NCBI RefSeq assembly: GCF_002865645.1
Contig: NW_020194557.1
Coordinates: forward strand, 992,001-1,056,000
From: Hyaloscypha bicolor E
Taxonomy: Eukaryota; Ascomycota; Leotiomycetes; Helotiales; Hyaloscyphaceae
Length of the DNA stretch: 64,000 bases
Direction: 5' to 3'
The number at the start of each line of letters is the position of its first letter. Position 1 is the first letter of the stretch. The position numbers and the translations under genes were made by a program. The notes beneath the pieces are model-generated. The model was not told the DNA's origin. It worked only from the letters and a program-made list of their open reading frames with translations, and made no database searches. Positions 24,778 through 35,113 of the stretch are shown here, piece by piece.

Positions 24778-25640
24778 CTAATGAGAAGTCTTGCTCGCCT
24801 CACAACCATCATGCTTGCAAGCCTTCCGCTTGCAACCCTCATCCGTCTTCGTGCAAGGACACTCGCACGTCTTGCCACCATGATGAGAACAAGCATGCCC
24901 CTTGTGGGAGTGCGGCTGGGCCTTGACAGCGACGTAGAAATTCTCGCCCGTGTGGCCGACAGCGCGGACCAAGACCTCGTCGCCGTATGGCCACTCGCCC
25001 TCGAACTGCTCCTTCTCGTCGTACTCAGCGAAGGACTCCTTGGTGACTTCGTCATCGAGAAGAGCCGTGTGGGCGGCGATGAAGGCGGCCTTGCGGGTTG
25101 GGTATGTGCCTTCGACTTCGGTGCGCTGGATGCCGCCGATGCGGTCGTTGTTGTAGTCAATGGTTGTCTGGAGGACTGTTCACCTTTCATCAGCCTCCTC
25201 CTTTACCCACTCAGACCTTCAATACCCAAAGTGAGGGAAATGGAAGGGAGAAACGACATACCATAGTGCAAGAAACCATCAACCTCACCACTGGCATTGC
25301 CCTTCAACTTCAAGACATTGGGCTTGGTATCAATGCGGACATCGAACTCCTGGCCTCTAGGAGCCTTGGCGAAGACGAGACAGCCATCGCCGTGCTTCCA
25401 CTCTTCTGAATCCGCCTCGTCCTTCTGCTCCAGGACCTCGAAGTCATCCTTGATATAGCCTTCTGCTGCCAGGGCGCCGCGAGCAGCGTTCTTGGCGGCA
25501 GCCAGAGAGGTGAAAGTACCTAAGATGTCAGTGACGCGGGTTGCGCCAGACTTATCCTCGGCGAAATCGGTGATGGTGCGCTTGACGTGGAAGAGGTATT
25601 CCGGGGCCTCGGTCGCACCGTTGGTTCCGTTGGCAGCCAT
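24778..25640 (-). CDS. Conserved hypothetical with two repeated modules and His/Cys-rich tail
   Basis: Two exons, 25262-25640 and 24778-25175, joined over an 86-base intron, give 258 residues. Two related modules can be aligned by eye: residues about 34-106 (GTFTSLAAAKNAAR, then EEWKHGDGCLVF, then EFDVRID) and about 144-212 (GTYPTRKAAFIAA, then EGEWPYGDEVLVR, then NFYVAVK). The tail, from about 214 to 258, holds seven Cys (222, 230, 232, 234, 241, 246, 251) and at least six His, which looks suited to binding Zn or Cu. No signal peptide is visible. The family looks widespread in ascomycetes, but I know no function. Metal handling is an inference from the tail alone. Confidence 0.88.
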
Positions 25641-26246
25641 GATACTTGCTTGTGTTGGTTGATTGGGGTGTGTTGACTTGAAGGTATGGTATTCGCAGAA
25701 TAAAGGTAAGTAAGTTGAATTGAGTTTTGTGGTTTTGTTTGGTGGAAGAAATGGAATTTAGGGCAAGCTCGAGCTCTTATAAGCTACTGATCTGCGCGTG
25801 GTAGCATAATCTGTTTGCTTGCCCGCATTCCCCATAGGTGCACGTGATGCAATCGCGAGATTGTGGGGTGACTTTGCGGGGGAAGTGGACTGATACAGCG
25901 TTTGATTGCAGAGCCTGACACCCCTGGTACGTCATAAGGTCCAGCTCCCTTGTCGCCTGATCTGATCATGGCAATTCTACTATATTGAAAGTGAAAGCGT
26001 TGCGTTGCACATGTCGTTCAAAAAAAAAACGAATCATATGTTGGCTGATGTTCTGGGGCTTTGTTACCCGGCATATACGTCACGCTGGCCATGTCAACAC
26101 CCAACATCTCACATTTCCTCCACAACATCCGTTTCCTTTTGCAAAACCTGAAATCATCCCTCGAATTTCATACAAAAGTCCAAGAAGATCCCTCAATCGA
26201 ACTTCAAACTTTCTCTCATGCTTCAATTCCAATTTCGGAAAAAGAG
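25641..26246. promoter_or_regulatory. Divergent promoter region
   Basis: It separates the His/Cys-tail gene (leftward) from the small heat shock gene (rightward). A cluster of GAA/TTC triplets lies near 26150-26235, as expected for heat shock elements, but no clean three-unit nGAAnnTTCnnGAAn site could be drawn. Frame remains open upstream of the chosen heat shock start to 26061. Confidence 0.4.
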
Positions 26247-27053
26247 ATGTCACCTTTCAGTCAACTCTCACTCGCAGCTGGCGGCGGTGGTTACGGCAAT
26301 GGGATTGACAGAGATTTCTCTCCAATCCTTCATTACATCGATGAATTCGACCGTCATTTCTCCCATCGTCATCGTTTCGTGAACTGCTTCATCCCGCGTT
26401 TCGATCTGGAAGAGGACGCACACAACTACTACCTCTACGGCGACATCCCAGGAGCGGTTGTAAACGACATCACAGTTGAAGCCCACAATAACCACAGTCT
26501 AGTCATTTACGGCAAGACACTTCGTCCTGGACCTGGACCTAGAGAGGAGGATGAGGTAAAGGGCCAGGAGGACCCGGAGTTCGTGAAGGTTATGGTGGAG
26601 GACCATGAGCATGGGCAGGAGATGGGCAGTGCTGACCACAAGCCTGCTGTCCCAATTTCCAGCAACGAAGACCAGCAAGCTGCCGTGTCGCCAGTCGGTC
26701 CTTCTTTCCCTCCCCCACCAACTCAGCCAGTGCAATCAGTGCATCCCCATCATTCTCGCCACGAAACCTATACCGCTGCTGCTGGTTCCCAACAGCTGCA
26801 GTCTGAGCACCGGATCCTGCTTTCCGAGCGTTTGGTCGGAGACTTCCATCGTACCTTCGCTTTCCCGCAACCAGTCGTCGAGGAGGGAGTCAAAGCTAGC
26901 ATGGAGAATGGTGTCTTGAGCTTGCTTGTTCCGAAGAGAGAGAAGGGCGAGGAGGTCAAGAAGGGACGAAAGGTACCAATTGCGCATGGTAAGTGGTGGA
27001 AGGGCGAAGAAAGGGGCAATGCTGGATTTGGATTTAACAGCGGTGCGGTCTAG
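26247..27053 (+). CDS. Small heat shock protein (Hsp20/alpha-crystallin, Hsp30-like)
   Basis: Intronless; 268 residues from the ATG at 26247, whose MSPFSQL N-terminus is followed by FSPILHYIDEFDRHF as in fungal Hsp30 proteins. ATGs at 26061 and 26091 are in frame but give an atypical N-terminus. The alpha-crystallin domain starts at FIPRFDLEEDAHNYYLYGDIPGA. It ends with FHRTFAFPQPVVEEGVKASM and GVLSLLVPK, the conserved closing strand pair. Between the two halves is a charged, proline- and His-rich insertion of roughly 110 residues. Hsp20 proteins are ATP-independent chaperones that hold unfolding proteins in the cytosol. An insertion in this place is common in fungal Hsp30 proteins, but this one is long. 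Confidence 0.92.
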   Translation: MSPFSQLSLAAGGGGYGNGIDRDFSPILHYIDEFDRHFSHRHRFVNCFIPRFDLEEDAHNYYLYGDIPGAVVNDITVEAHNNHSLVIYGKTLRPGPGPREEDEVKGQEDPEFVKVMVEDHEHGQEMGSADHKPAVPISSNEDQQAAVSPVGPSFPPPPTQPVQSVHPHHSRHETYTAAAGSQQLQSEHRILLSERLVGDFHRTFAFPQPVVEEGVKASMENGVLSLLVPKREKGEEVKKGRKVPIAHGKWWKGEERGNAGFGFNSGAV

Positions 27054-27544
27054 GGACGTCGAAGGCGGAAACGAATGGGAACGGGGAATAATGAACTTAA
27101 TGAAAGGTTGATGAGATGGACAAAATTGCATACTTGCATTGGATTCTGTGCTTGGAATGGGGCTGATTGGGAATTGGCATCGGCAATTTGTACGTTATGA
27201 AGATGCTTTCTTCGTCCTCGCAAAGAATCTTAATTAGGTATTGAATGCTCTTTGCAAATTAAGTAATGAAGTGCAGAATTCCCCCCTTGATCCGTGATGT
27301 TTGAACGTGAACAACAGTGCTGTTCCTATCTTTTATGAAAAGGCAAATATGCCGAGCTGTCCCCAGATGCCACTTGCCAAGGTGTCGAAGAAAGATCACG
27401 CAAAAAATAAAACAGTCTGTAAAAGGATTTTTTTTTCTTCCAAAAACGGCCGTCTTAGTGACAGGAAGTTGCACTGTATCAACTCCCAAATTTCAGAGCA
27501 GAAACAAAACCATCGACCACCCAGAGTTGCAACTTACCAAGGAG
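27054..27544. other. Convergent 3' intergenic region
   Basis: It lies between the ends of the heat shock gene (+) and the SDR gene (-), so it should hold two terminators/poly(A) sites. The + strand frames crossing 27301-27868 are antisense to the SDR gene and have no motifs. Confidence 0.4.
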
Positions 27545-28503
27545 CTACGCCCCTTCAAACTGTCTCTTCAAACTCTCCCACATCTCATCCTGGTACCCCA
27601 CATCATTCCCCACGTTATTCCCTCCCCCCCTCGGCCCTGGGTCATCAAAAGCTCTCACCTCCCTAACCGTCTTCCCAATCTCCATAATCGTGCCCCCCAC
27701 CCACTCCTCCTTCTCCACCAGCCCCAACATAACCTCCGCGACAGCCTCCGGCGTCACCCATCCAGGTTCCTTCCCCACCATTTGCATCTTGTCCGGGTTA
27801 TCCGTCCACAGCGGCGTCAAGATCCTCGCTGGCGCTACAGCGTTTACGCGGATCTTAGGGAGGGGTGAGGGAGGGTATTCGAGGGGCGCTAAAGAGCGCA
27901 CGAAGCCGTTGAGTGCGTGTTTCGAGGCTACGTAGACTGGCGTCGGGAAGAAGGGGCTTTGACCTGCGATGGATGTGATGTGTGGTATGCAGCCTGGCTT
28001 TTTGCGGGAGAGGAAGTGTGAGATTGCTATTTGGGTTACGCGGATCGGGTGCGTTATGTTAATGTCGATGAGGGCGTATCTCGAGTCTGCGGGATCGTCC
28101 TTTGATGGCGGAGCTCCTGGTGGATGCCAGAAGTTGGACCATGGCTGTGGGAGAGAGGCGGATGTTAGTTAGCTGGGCGTGGGAAGGGAAGTGGGAGACG
28201 AACTGGCTCATAGACTCCTGCTCCTGGACACACGATGTCTGCGCCTCCGAAATGTGCGATTGCTACCTCGAACATCTTGTCTAGCTGCATCCAGTCCATT
28301 ACATCTGTCTTCTGGAAGACGGCTTTTGCGCCGGGGGAAGTGGAGGGGTATTGTGAGACCAGGGCCTCTGCTTCGGGACGGAGGGCGAGGTCTGCGAGGA
28401 CAACGTTGCAGCCTTTCGAGAGGAGGATTTTTGCGAAGGAGAAATTGATGCCAGAGCCTGCTCCGGTGATGATTGCTGTCTTGCCTTCCACATTCATGGC
28501 CAT
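27545..28503 (-). CDS. Short-chain dehydrogenase/reductase (classical SDR)
   Basis: Exons 28204-28503 and 27545-28144 with a 59-base intron give 299 residues. The Rossmann NAD(P) motif TGAGSGI is at 13-19. Ser158 (HITSIAG) and YVASK with Tyr171 and Lys175 form the catalytic set. VNAVAPARILTPLW follows as the usual substrate-loop lead. The layout is closest to 15-hydroxyprostaglandin dehydrogenase-like fungal SDRs, which use NAD to oxidise varied alcohols; the substrate is not predictable. The ATG at 28503 is preferred over 28605 because the protein then begins two residues before the Rossmann strand, as usual. The asparagine-containing strand normally reading NNAG is CPGAGVY here, a substitution for the first Asn. 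Confidence 0.92.
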
Positions 28504-29160
28504 TGTGCTGGTGGTGAGTGAGAGAAGGGGATGGTGAAGGGAGAGACAAGAGAAGTGGGGGATTGTGCTCAATCGTTCTGATCTGTTGCACAGAGTGTAA
28601 CCCACGAAGGAAGGAGCATTCGCAGCTTGCCAAGTTACCTATATACCTCACAGACTCGTTAGACCTACCATGAGTCTGTTCGCGGGGTACTTGTGGTGCC
28701 TGATGATGTGTCTAGTCCATGCATCGAAATACCCGGAGGGAAGGAAGGGGTGTGCGGCATGGGCGATTGAGTGAGATGAAACAGGGAAGGAATTGCTGAC
28801 GAGGGACTTCCCTTCTTCAACATCACTCGTGAAGGGCATACATCATTACAAGACAGCCCAAAAATCGTGGTGAGTTGCACTTGAAAAGGGATGGACCTCG
28901 AGTGTGTTGACATTTTTGGGGAAAGTGTGCCGAGGAGTGGCGTCTGCAGCTCCCTTGCTCCAGAGCAGCTGATCTCGCTTGCCGGAGGATCATGTTGAAC
29001 TAGCTAAAGCAATATAGCTAGGGTCACGTGCTTGCAATGTAAACCAAGTAAAACGTACTGAATTGACTGCTGTTCTACAGTGGTAAGTAGCCCGTATATA
29101 TAGCCCTGAACCCCCTAAGTCACATGTACTAAATCCCTATGCCAGCTGAACCGATTACAG
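28504..29160. other. Intergenic; no gene seen
   Basis: It holds the SDR promoter on its left side. Small frames at 28648-28913 (-) have no motif. Right of 29000 the sequence leads into the minisatellite. Confidence 0.4.
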
Positions 29161-29369
29161 CTATACAGGGTATTCCAGCCGTACATGGTATTCCAGCTAT
29201 ACAGGGTATTCCAGCCGTACAGGGTATTCCAGCTATACAGGGTATTCCAGCCGTACAGGGTATTCCAGCTAGGGTATTCCAGCCGTACAGGGTATTCCAG
29301 CTATACAGGGTATTCCAGCCGTACAGGGTATTCCAGCTATACAGGGTATTCCAGCTGGACAGGGTATTA
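29161..29369. repeat. Minisatellite, 18-base units in alternating 36-base pairs
   Basis: About 11-12 copies of an 18-base unit occur in tandem. Two versions alternate: CTATACAGGGTATTCCAG and CCGTACAGGGTATTCCAG. One unit is shortened near 29268, where the array shifts phase, and one reads ACATGG in place of ACAGGG. Because the unit is a multiple of three, all frames stay open and give Gln-Gly-Ile-Pro-Ala-type repeats, but there is no gene context. Confidence 0.95.
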
Positions 29370-29417
29370 AGCTAGTGCACAGCCCCATGGCGTTCGGTTC
29401 CAGGGCTTACTAAGCCT

Positions 29418-29440
29418 ATTAGGGGCCTCAGGCCCCTAAT
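29418..29440. other. Perfect GC-rich palindrome
   Basis: ATTAGGGGCCT and AGGCCCCTAAT flank a single central C. This 23-base perfect inverted repeat lies just after the minisatellite. It could form a strong hairpin. It is unlike the ends of any other element in the window. Confidence 0.8.
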
Positions 29441-29762
29441 TTCAACAGATCACACGCTGCTCTCGAAGCACCGCTAGCAAAGCAATAGAAGGCGTGATGA
29501 TGCCCAAGAAGTTCTTCAAGTGGAGACACTTACTTGAATATTGTCTGTATCTGGAAGTCTAACGGTTTTCATGTTCACTGGTGCCGATTTGAAACAGTGG
29601 TGGCCATGTCAACGCCTAGAATGTGCTTTAAAAATCTCTGGGCTATCATTGGAACAACGCCCGGAAACTTGCACGCATATCCAGACTCGCCACTACCATT
29701 TGTCTTGTAGGCCCTCGCGCATTTTTCGGTGCGATGAATGGCTCTGGGTCACTGGTGTTGGC

Positions 29763-30293
29763 CAGTGTGTCAAATGATTAGATTAGATTAGATTAATGGC
29801 CATTAATCTAATCTATTCACGAAAAAAACTCATTAATCATATTCTAATCACGTATTAATTAGATTAATTATGATTAATCTGATTAGCCCGCACGTGACCC
29901 TAACACGTGATAGCACTAGCCGAATCTGGTAACGCTCCTGCCCGCTCTGGCTCTAGCGCTACGTTAATTAGGGGCAGTAACGCTTAGTAAGCGAGCCGAA
30001 GCCAAATAATAAAAGGGGGAATATAGAGATTCCGAAGAGAATAACTAGTTTATTATTATTAAAAGTTAGTATTTAGCTACTATTATATAAGCCCTAGCTT
30101 AGTTTAACTAGGGCTACTTAATAGATACCTTAGTTATCTAATAATTATTAAGTAAACGTTAATTTACTACAGTCACGTGACTGATTAATCTGATTAATTA
30201 TTCTAATCTAATCAAAAAAAAAATCTGAATTACGTTAATCATATTCTAATCTAATCTAATCATTATTAATCTGATTAATTCTTTGACACACTG
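29763..30293. repeat. hAT-type MITE, copy 1
   Basis: The 531-base element begins CAGTGTGTCAAA and ends TTTGACACACTG. An exact 8-base target duplication, GTGTTGGC, lies on both sides (29755-29762 and 30294-30301). The outer parts are made of ATTAGATTA/TAATCTAAT-like motifs in opposite orientation, and CACGTGA-type motifs sit inside (29889-29908, 30172-30181). There is no ORF. Eight-base duplications are a mark of hAT transposition. A second copy with the same ends is at 39961-40590. Confidence 0.93.
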
Positions 30294-30301
30294 GTGTTGG
30301 C

Positions 30302-31241
30302 CGGTCCGAGAAAAGAACGCAGAGCAGACCTTTCGTTTAAGAATTCGAAACGTGTGGGATAGTTTCTCATCCTGCCTTTAGAACCCAATTTCCGGCAATG
30401 TCTTCAGATTGTTCGTATAAATGTTCATTTGATCCTGGAACTGTTCAGCTCTATACCAATATCTCTGGAATGGGAGTCCGTGAGCCCTCTTTGTTATTGT
30501 CTTTGTTGCAATGCTCTAACGCGTCTTTTAGTCAGAGGTTGTTATCGCCTTTGTTGCGACAGGATGGCTTACCATCGTAGTCATGCTGGGGCATTATCTC
30601 TGTTGGAAATGGGTGCGTGCCCAGAGCAGACAGTGGCAATTTAGCTGTGCAGCTGTACAGGGGGTTTCAGGGGGTTTCGAGGGTAATAGGGGTTATTTGA
30701 TGTCTATCCCTTTGTCCCCTGAGACATGTCCAGCGCTAGCAAGGGGCCACGCTCAAGGCAAAAAGACATAGAGTTGCTCCAATTGTGACGGCGGGATTAA
30801 TGCAATGGCCGAGGCACAAAGTTCAGAGAATCTCATGTATTAAAAATACTAAGCTAGAGAGTAAAGGAGAAGGGAATACTTTGACCTTTAGTGGTTTTTT
30901 AGTAACCTCTAGCTTACTTGCCCGTTTTAGGCGCGTTTCCCCTCGTATCATATTTGCAGCAAATTATGTAATTATACTACCTATTACATTACCTCCTCCC
31001 CTAGAAGAAATCTAAATGCCCTTATTTAAACTATATCGGGGAAAATAATTAAGCTTAAAGTACTTTGGAATTAATATTTAAGTATTAGATAATTTAAATC
31101 CCTCTTTTAATCTTTTAATGCTAAATAAACTATCACCCCTCAGGAATTAAGACCCGCTAAACCACCCCTCCGACAAACGGTTTTCAAGATACAACTGCTT
31201 CATAAATACTCGTCCTTTTACCAAGCCATCCCAATTCCTTT
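30302..31241. other. Intergenic, partly AT-rich; no gene seen
   Basis: Short frames at 30398-30771 and 30785-31015 lack motifs. A small inverted pair (AAGCTAGAG near 30850, CTCTAGCTT near 30907) surrounds a T-rich centre. From about 30830 the composition becomes AT-rich up to the ankyrin gene. Confidence 0.4.
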
Positions 31242-32275
31242 TCAAGAAGCACCAGACGCACCAGACGCACCCGACCTAGGTTTAACCAAAACCGAAACCG
31301 GCACACCACCCAACCTCCCCTCCCTCTCTCTCTCTCCCCTCGCCTCCTCCAACATCCTCAAAATCTCCTTCGAAGCCTCCTCATCCCTACTCCCCAACGC
31401 CCTCGCCGACTCCTCAGCACTCGACTCATACGGGGTCTTGATACACGCCAGCGGATGCGCCCCATACCCTAGCAGCACCCTTACAACCTCTACATGCCCC
31501 TTCGTAATCGCCGCAAGCAGCGGCGTCCCCTGATGCACAGCATGATAAATGTCAAGCTCATCCACATCGACGGCTTTGCTATCCAGCAAGTGCCGGATGA
31601 TAGGGATTTGCGAGGGGCCAGCGGAGGCGGCGCCGTGGAGGGCGTGCGCGTAGGATAGGTTTGCCCCGTGTGAATGCAAGAGCGTGAAGGTCTCGAGACT
31701 GCTGAACATGGAGGCGAGGTGGAGGAGCCAACCTTTGGAGCCGCGGGTGATTGTGCGGGGGTAGGGGGGCGGGGTGTTTCCGACGCGGGGGTCCGCGCCT
31801 TGGGCGAGGAGGAAGCGGGTCAGATCTATGTCTCGTAGGACAGGGAGTGCGCTGTGCATATATAAGCAGAGTATATTTTAGGGAATCTTAATGTATATCT
31901 TGATGAATAATATAATAAATACATATATATATGAATAGGTATGAAAGGTACGTACCCTAGCAACGACGGACATCCGTTCATCCCCTCGCGCTCCCGATTC
32001 ATCTCCCACCCATTATGTATGAGATATCGCAGGAGCGGATAGCATTTCTTCCCCAGCGCCCACGGAACCACCGACCCAAAGGGGGGCTTGTCGGTGAAAT
32101 GGGTCGTCTTATGCAGAGCGAGGATTTGGTCTGCGTGGGGGAGGAAATGCGAATCGATGGCTTGTTGTATTTCGTCGTTCGTGCGGTAGCCGTGGTGGCA
32201 TATGTGGCGGATGAGCTTTTCGGCTTCTTCTGGGGAGGATGGGGCGGGATTTGAGTTTGGGCTTGAGGTTGCCAT
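31242..32275 (-). CDS. Ankyrin repeat protein
   Basis: Exons 31956-32275 and 31242-31851 are joined over a 104-base AT-rich intron. The phases close to 309 residues. The first exon ends in CPSLLG, which flows into ALPVLRDIDLTRFLLAQGADP, an ankyrin helix pair. Further repeats follow: WLLHLASMFSSLETFTLLHSHGA, HALHGAASAG with IIRHLLDS, and GTPLLAAITKGHVEVVRVLLGYGA. The end is Ala/Gly/Ser-rich. Such small proteins bind other proteins; no catalytic domain, signal peptide or membrane span is present. It stands alone, so context gives no role. Confidence 0.88.
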
Positions 32276-32746
32276 TGGGTTGTTTTTCGTCCCGCGAGGA
32301 GAGCGATAGTTTAGTAGTTTAGTTTACCTTTAGGGTGTGAGAGGATGGTGGCGGGATACTTGCTAACTTTAAAACAGCGCGAGGAGGGGTTGCGGTTCAC
32401 CGTTCACCGCTGTGGGCAAATGAAATAATGAGGCTTGCAACATCCTATTAATACATCTTCTACGGAGTAGACCAATGAATTAATGAGGCTTAATATCCTA
32501 TTAATACATCACCAACATCGCATTAGTCTTGACTCAGCACCCATCAGATGCCGCGATTCCCATAAGGTGGTGCACATTGGGTTTGAGGATTTCGACGGTG
32601 CCAGTATAAATTTATAGATTTCAATCTCAGATTGCTATGATATGATGTGATAACGCCGGATACACGAATGAATAAAATGAATCCTTTCCTCAACGCCCCA
32701 ATACCTAACCGAACCCCTTCCCCACCATCACACCCCCCTATCCCCC
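32276..32746. other. Intergenic; no gene seen
   Basis: A short direct repeat is present (GAGGCTTGCAACATCCTATTAATACATC-like near 32431 and again near 32483, spaced about 52 bases). It holds the ankyrin gene promoter and the 3' flank of the secreted-protein gene. Confidence 0.4.
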
Positions 32747-35113
32747 TCAAAAAACCGTCTTGACAGCCCTTTTCCCCGGCGCCACCGTCACCGTCACCGT
32801 CTTATTCGGATCCCCATCACAGTCCGTCCCCACCTGCACGCCGTTCGCGCCGAGCTCCCAATTACTACACAGTACAGAACCCGCCGCAGTCGAACTCGTC
32901 GTTGCAGCTGGTTGCGCAGCTGGCGATGTTGGTGATGCTGGCGGCGATGCTGAACCTGAACCTGATGCTGGTCCGACTTGTGAGGTCACACCCGTTACTC
33001 CACTTACAGGCGTACTGATATCGAAAAAACTTGCGGGCTCGGCCGTGCCATCGCCCTGGGCCGATAGGATCTGGGGGAGGTTGACGGGACACGCGCCCTG
33101 CCGCTTGTTCTTCGATTTCGATGGCCCGGCCGCGTTGGGGTTTGTGGAGGGATCGGGCCAGTTCCATGGGATGATAGGCTGGATGGCATCTTGGATGTGG
33201 ATGCGGATGGCGCGAAGGACTTCGCACGCATTGTTGTCGTTCGAGACGTGCTGGGGCACGTATTCGAATGTGAGGAGACCAAGCCATGGATTGAATACTA
33301 TCTCGGCCTCGTTCTCAACAGGCTGATATGTCGCGACGTTAATTTTCTGGTTCATGTTCGCGAGCGTGAAGCCGGGGATCTGGTTGACCAAAACGGTCTT
33401 GATCTGGTTGATCTGGTCGCTGTAAATGGGGTCCGTACGTTGCGAACCTGGGGGCAGCACATTCCTTGGGCGGAAGCTGGGCGTGAAGATGACGGCACCT
33501 GAGAAGACGGGGACTTCGACGATCTCTCCCTCTTCCTCCCCGGGTGACGGTCCCGAAAAGAGCGAGGGGACCACGTCGCTGAGCCCTTCGAATCTTCCTG
33601 GATCGCCCGAGCGGATGAAGTTAAGCACTTCGCTATTGAAGTCGGCGGCTTGCATCTGCTCCAGCTCCCAGAAGTGTGCAATCCATACCCCCCGCTCAGA
33701 ATAAACCAACACACTGGTACAGCCCCAGGAGGGACCGCTTCCCGTGGTGATGGCATGTTGCCGCAGGTCTGCATAGTTGAACTTCGTCGACGAGGCGCCC
33801 CCTTCTTTTTGGTCCTCTCCTACAGCGAAAATTAAATTGCCCGGCCCTTGGCTCTCCACAAGCGTCTGGGCGTTTGTATACCACCGTCCTTTACCAGATA
33901 GGCCATTGGTTTCATCTGGATACAACGAGTTTGGATCTGTGAAGTCGAGTTGTCTGATCGATGTCGGGTCTTCTGCATTTACATCCCCGACCCGCTTGAT
34001 AATTTTATCAACTCTTGTGATTCTTCTGTGACTTCTTTTGGATGCCGGGTTCGGCAAATCCGCAAGACTTGGGATCTGATCGCCCGGAGCGTTCGTGGTT
34101 ATAGCTGGCGCTATATTCGGGGCGGAAGTTCCACAGACAGCGCCAAAACACGAACCGCCCTTGCAAATAAAGGCTGAGGCCGAGGCAGTTGTAAAGGATG
34201 TTGAGGTGGTTGTGCCTGTTGTGGAAGTACATCCACCGCCGCCAGCCTGTCTTCGACACAATCCAGGACTGCCGCAAGAGGTGGTGGGAGCTGAATCGCC
34301 GGAGCTTGAGATGACCGTACATGTTTGGGTACAAGCAACCTCGGTGAGAATGCATGCCTCTGTAGATAATGCGGATCTTGTGCTCTCTTGTTGCGTCGAC
34401 TGAGTCGAGGGATTGTTATCGCCATCATTGTTATTGTTGTTGTTGCCCCCTCCTGGGTTGTTGTTGTCCCCCCCTGGGTTGCTGTTATCCCCCCCTGGGT
34501 TGTTGTTATTCGACCCTCCTGGAGTATTCCCGTTGCCATCAATGCTGACACCTGTAGGCAAAGCCCCAGTTTGTCCGATAAAACCGATACCGCCGGGACC
34601 CACGACAATTGGACCTTGAACTGTGGTTGTCCCTCCACTTGCATCCGTTTGAACGATACCGGTTGTGACTGTCTCGATTATAGTGAGGGTTGCGAGATCC
34701 GGGAAAACTGTCTGTGAAAATGTCTCACTGGATCCGGAGGCCGCTGCGGGGATGGTGATGAAGGATGGTAATGGTGCTGCTGAGACCGGTCCTTGAGGGG
34801 AGTCTGTACTCGATATCCCTGCTGGCGATGGAGAAACGCTTATAGTCGTTGTTGGCTGTGCACCTCTAGTAACGCTTGCCCCAGTACTTCTAGCAGCCCC
34901 AGTCGCAGCCCCAGGCACACCGGGGCAGCCGGCAGTTGGAAGGACGCCAGAGGTCTCTGTAAACAATGTGCCCTCGGCACTAGCAACACATAGTGGAATG
35001 GCGCCTACTGACCCGCCGTACTCCTGTCGAGCCTTGAGATGAACCTTATTAGAAACCGAACTCCCGACGAGAGAAAAGAGAAGAATCTCCCTAAAATACA
35101 AGGAGGAAACCAT
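32747..35113 (-). CDS. Large secreted low-complexity protein with conserved central domain
   Basis: Intronless; 788 residues from the ATG at 35113 (the longer frame to 35209 adds an unlikely leader). The first about 25 residues are a hydrophobic signal-like peptide. Then come a Ser/Thr/Pro-rich stretch, an Asn/Gly/Asp-rich low-complexity run (about residues 200-235, with NPGG units), and a Cys-rich segment (ACTQTC, CKGGSCFGAVCG). The central region of about 300 residues has GCTSVLVYSERGVWIAHFWE, VIFTPSFRPRN and a closing LTFEYVPQ. It resembles a domain I know only from uncharacterised secreted ascomycete proteins. A second Ser/Pro/Ala linker follows, and the tail ends in a basic stretch. It is probably secreted or wall-associated; no enzyme motif was recognised. 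Confidence 0.85.
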   Translation of the reverse strand: MVSSLYFREILLFSLVGSSVSNKVHLKARQEYGGSVGAIPLCVASAEGTLFTETSGVLPTAGCPGVPGAATGAARSTGASVTRGAQPTTTISVSPSPAGISSTDSPQGPVSAAPLPSFITIPAAASGSSETFSQTVFPDLATLTIIETVTTGIVQTDASGGTTTVQGPIVVGPGGIGFIGQTGALPTGVSIDGNGNTPGGSNNNNPGGDNSNPGGDNNNPGGGNNNNNNDGDNNPSTQSTQQESTRSALSTEACILTEVACTQTCTVISSSGDSAPTTSCGSPGLCRRQAGGGGCTSTTGTTTSTSFTTASASAFICKGGSCFGAVCGTSAPNIAPAITTNAPGDQIPSLADLPNPASKRSHRRITRVDKIIKRVGDVNAEDPTSIRQLDFTDPNSLYPDETNGLSGKGRWYTNAQTLVESQGPGNLIFAVGEDQKEGGASSTKFNYADLRQHAITTGSGPSWGCTSVLVYSERGVWIAHFWELEQMQAADFNSEVLNFIRSGDPGRFEGLSDVVPSLFSGPSPGEEEGEIVEVPVFSGAVIFTPSFRPRNVLPPGSQRTDPIYSDQINQIKTVLVNQIPGFTLANMNQKINVATYQPVENEAEIVFNPWLGLLTFEYVPQHVSNDNNACEVLRAIRIHIQDAIQPIIPWNWPDPSTNPNAAGPSKSKNKRQGACPVNLPQILSAQGDGTAEPASFFDISTPVSGVTGVTSQVGPASGSGSASPPASPTSPAAQPAATTSSTAAGSVLCSNWELGANGVQVGTDCDGDPNKTVTVTVAPGKRAVKTVF

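Noticed and set aside
24760..25266. 168-codon open frame on + with alternating Leu/Ala-rich sequence
   Set aside because: It is the antisense shadow of the His/Cys-tail gene, whose spliced - strand model has repeated modules and closes in frame.
29139..29375. ORF of Gln-Gly-Ile-Pro-Ala repeats, or a CRISPR-like array
   Set aside because: It comes from a tandem minisatellite whose unit is a multiple of three. There are no unique spacers, and CRISPR arrays are not found in fungal nuclear DNA.
32760..33774. Long open frames on + and in other - frames inside the secreted-protein gene
   Set aside because: They are shadows of the 788-residue frame in GC-richer coding sequence.
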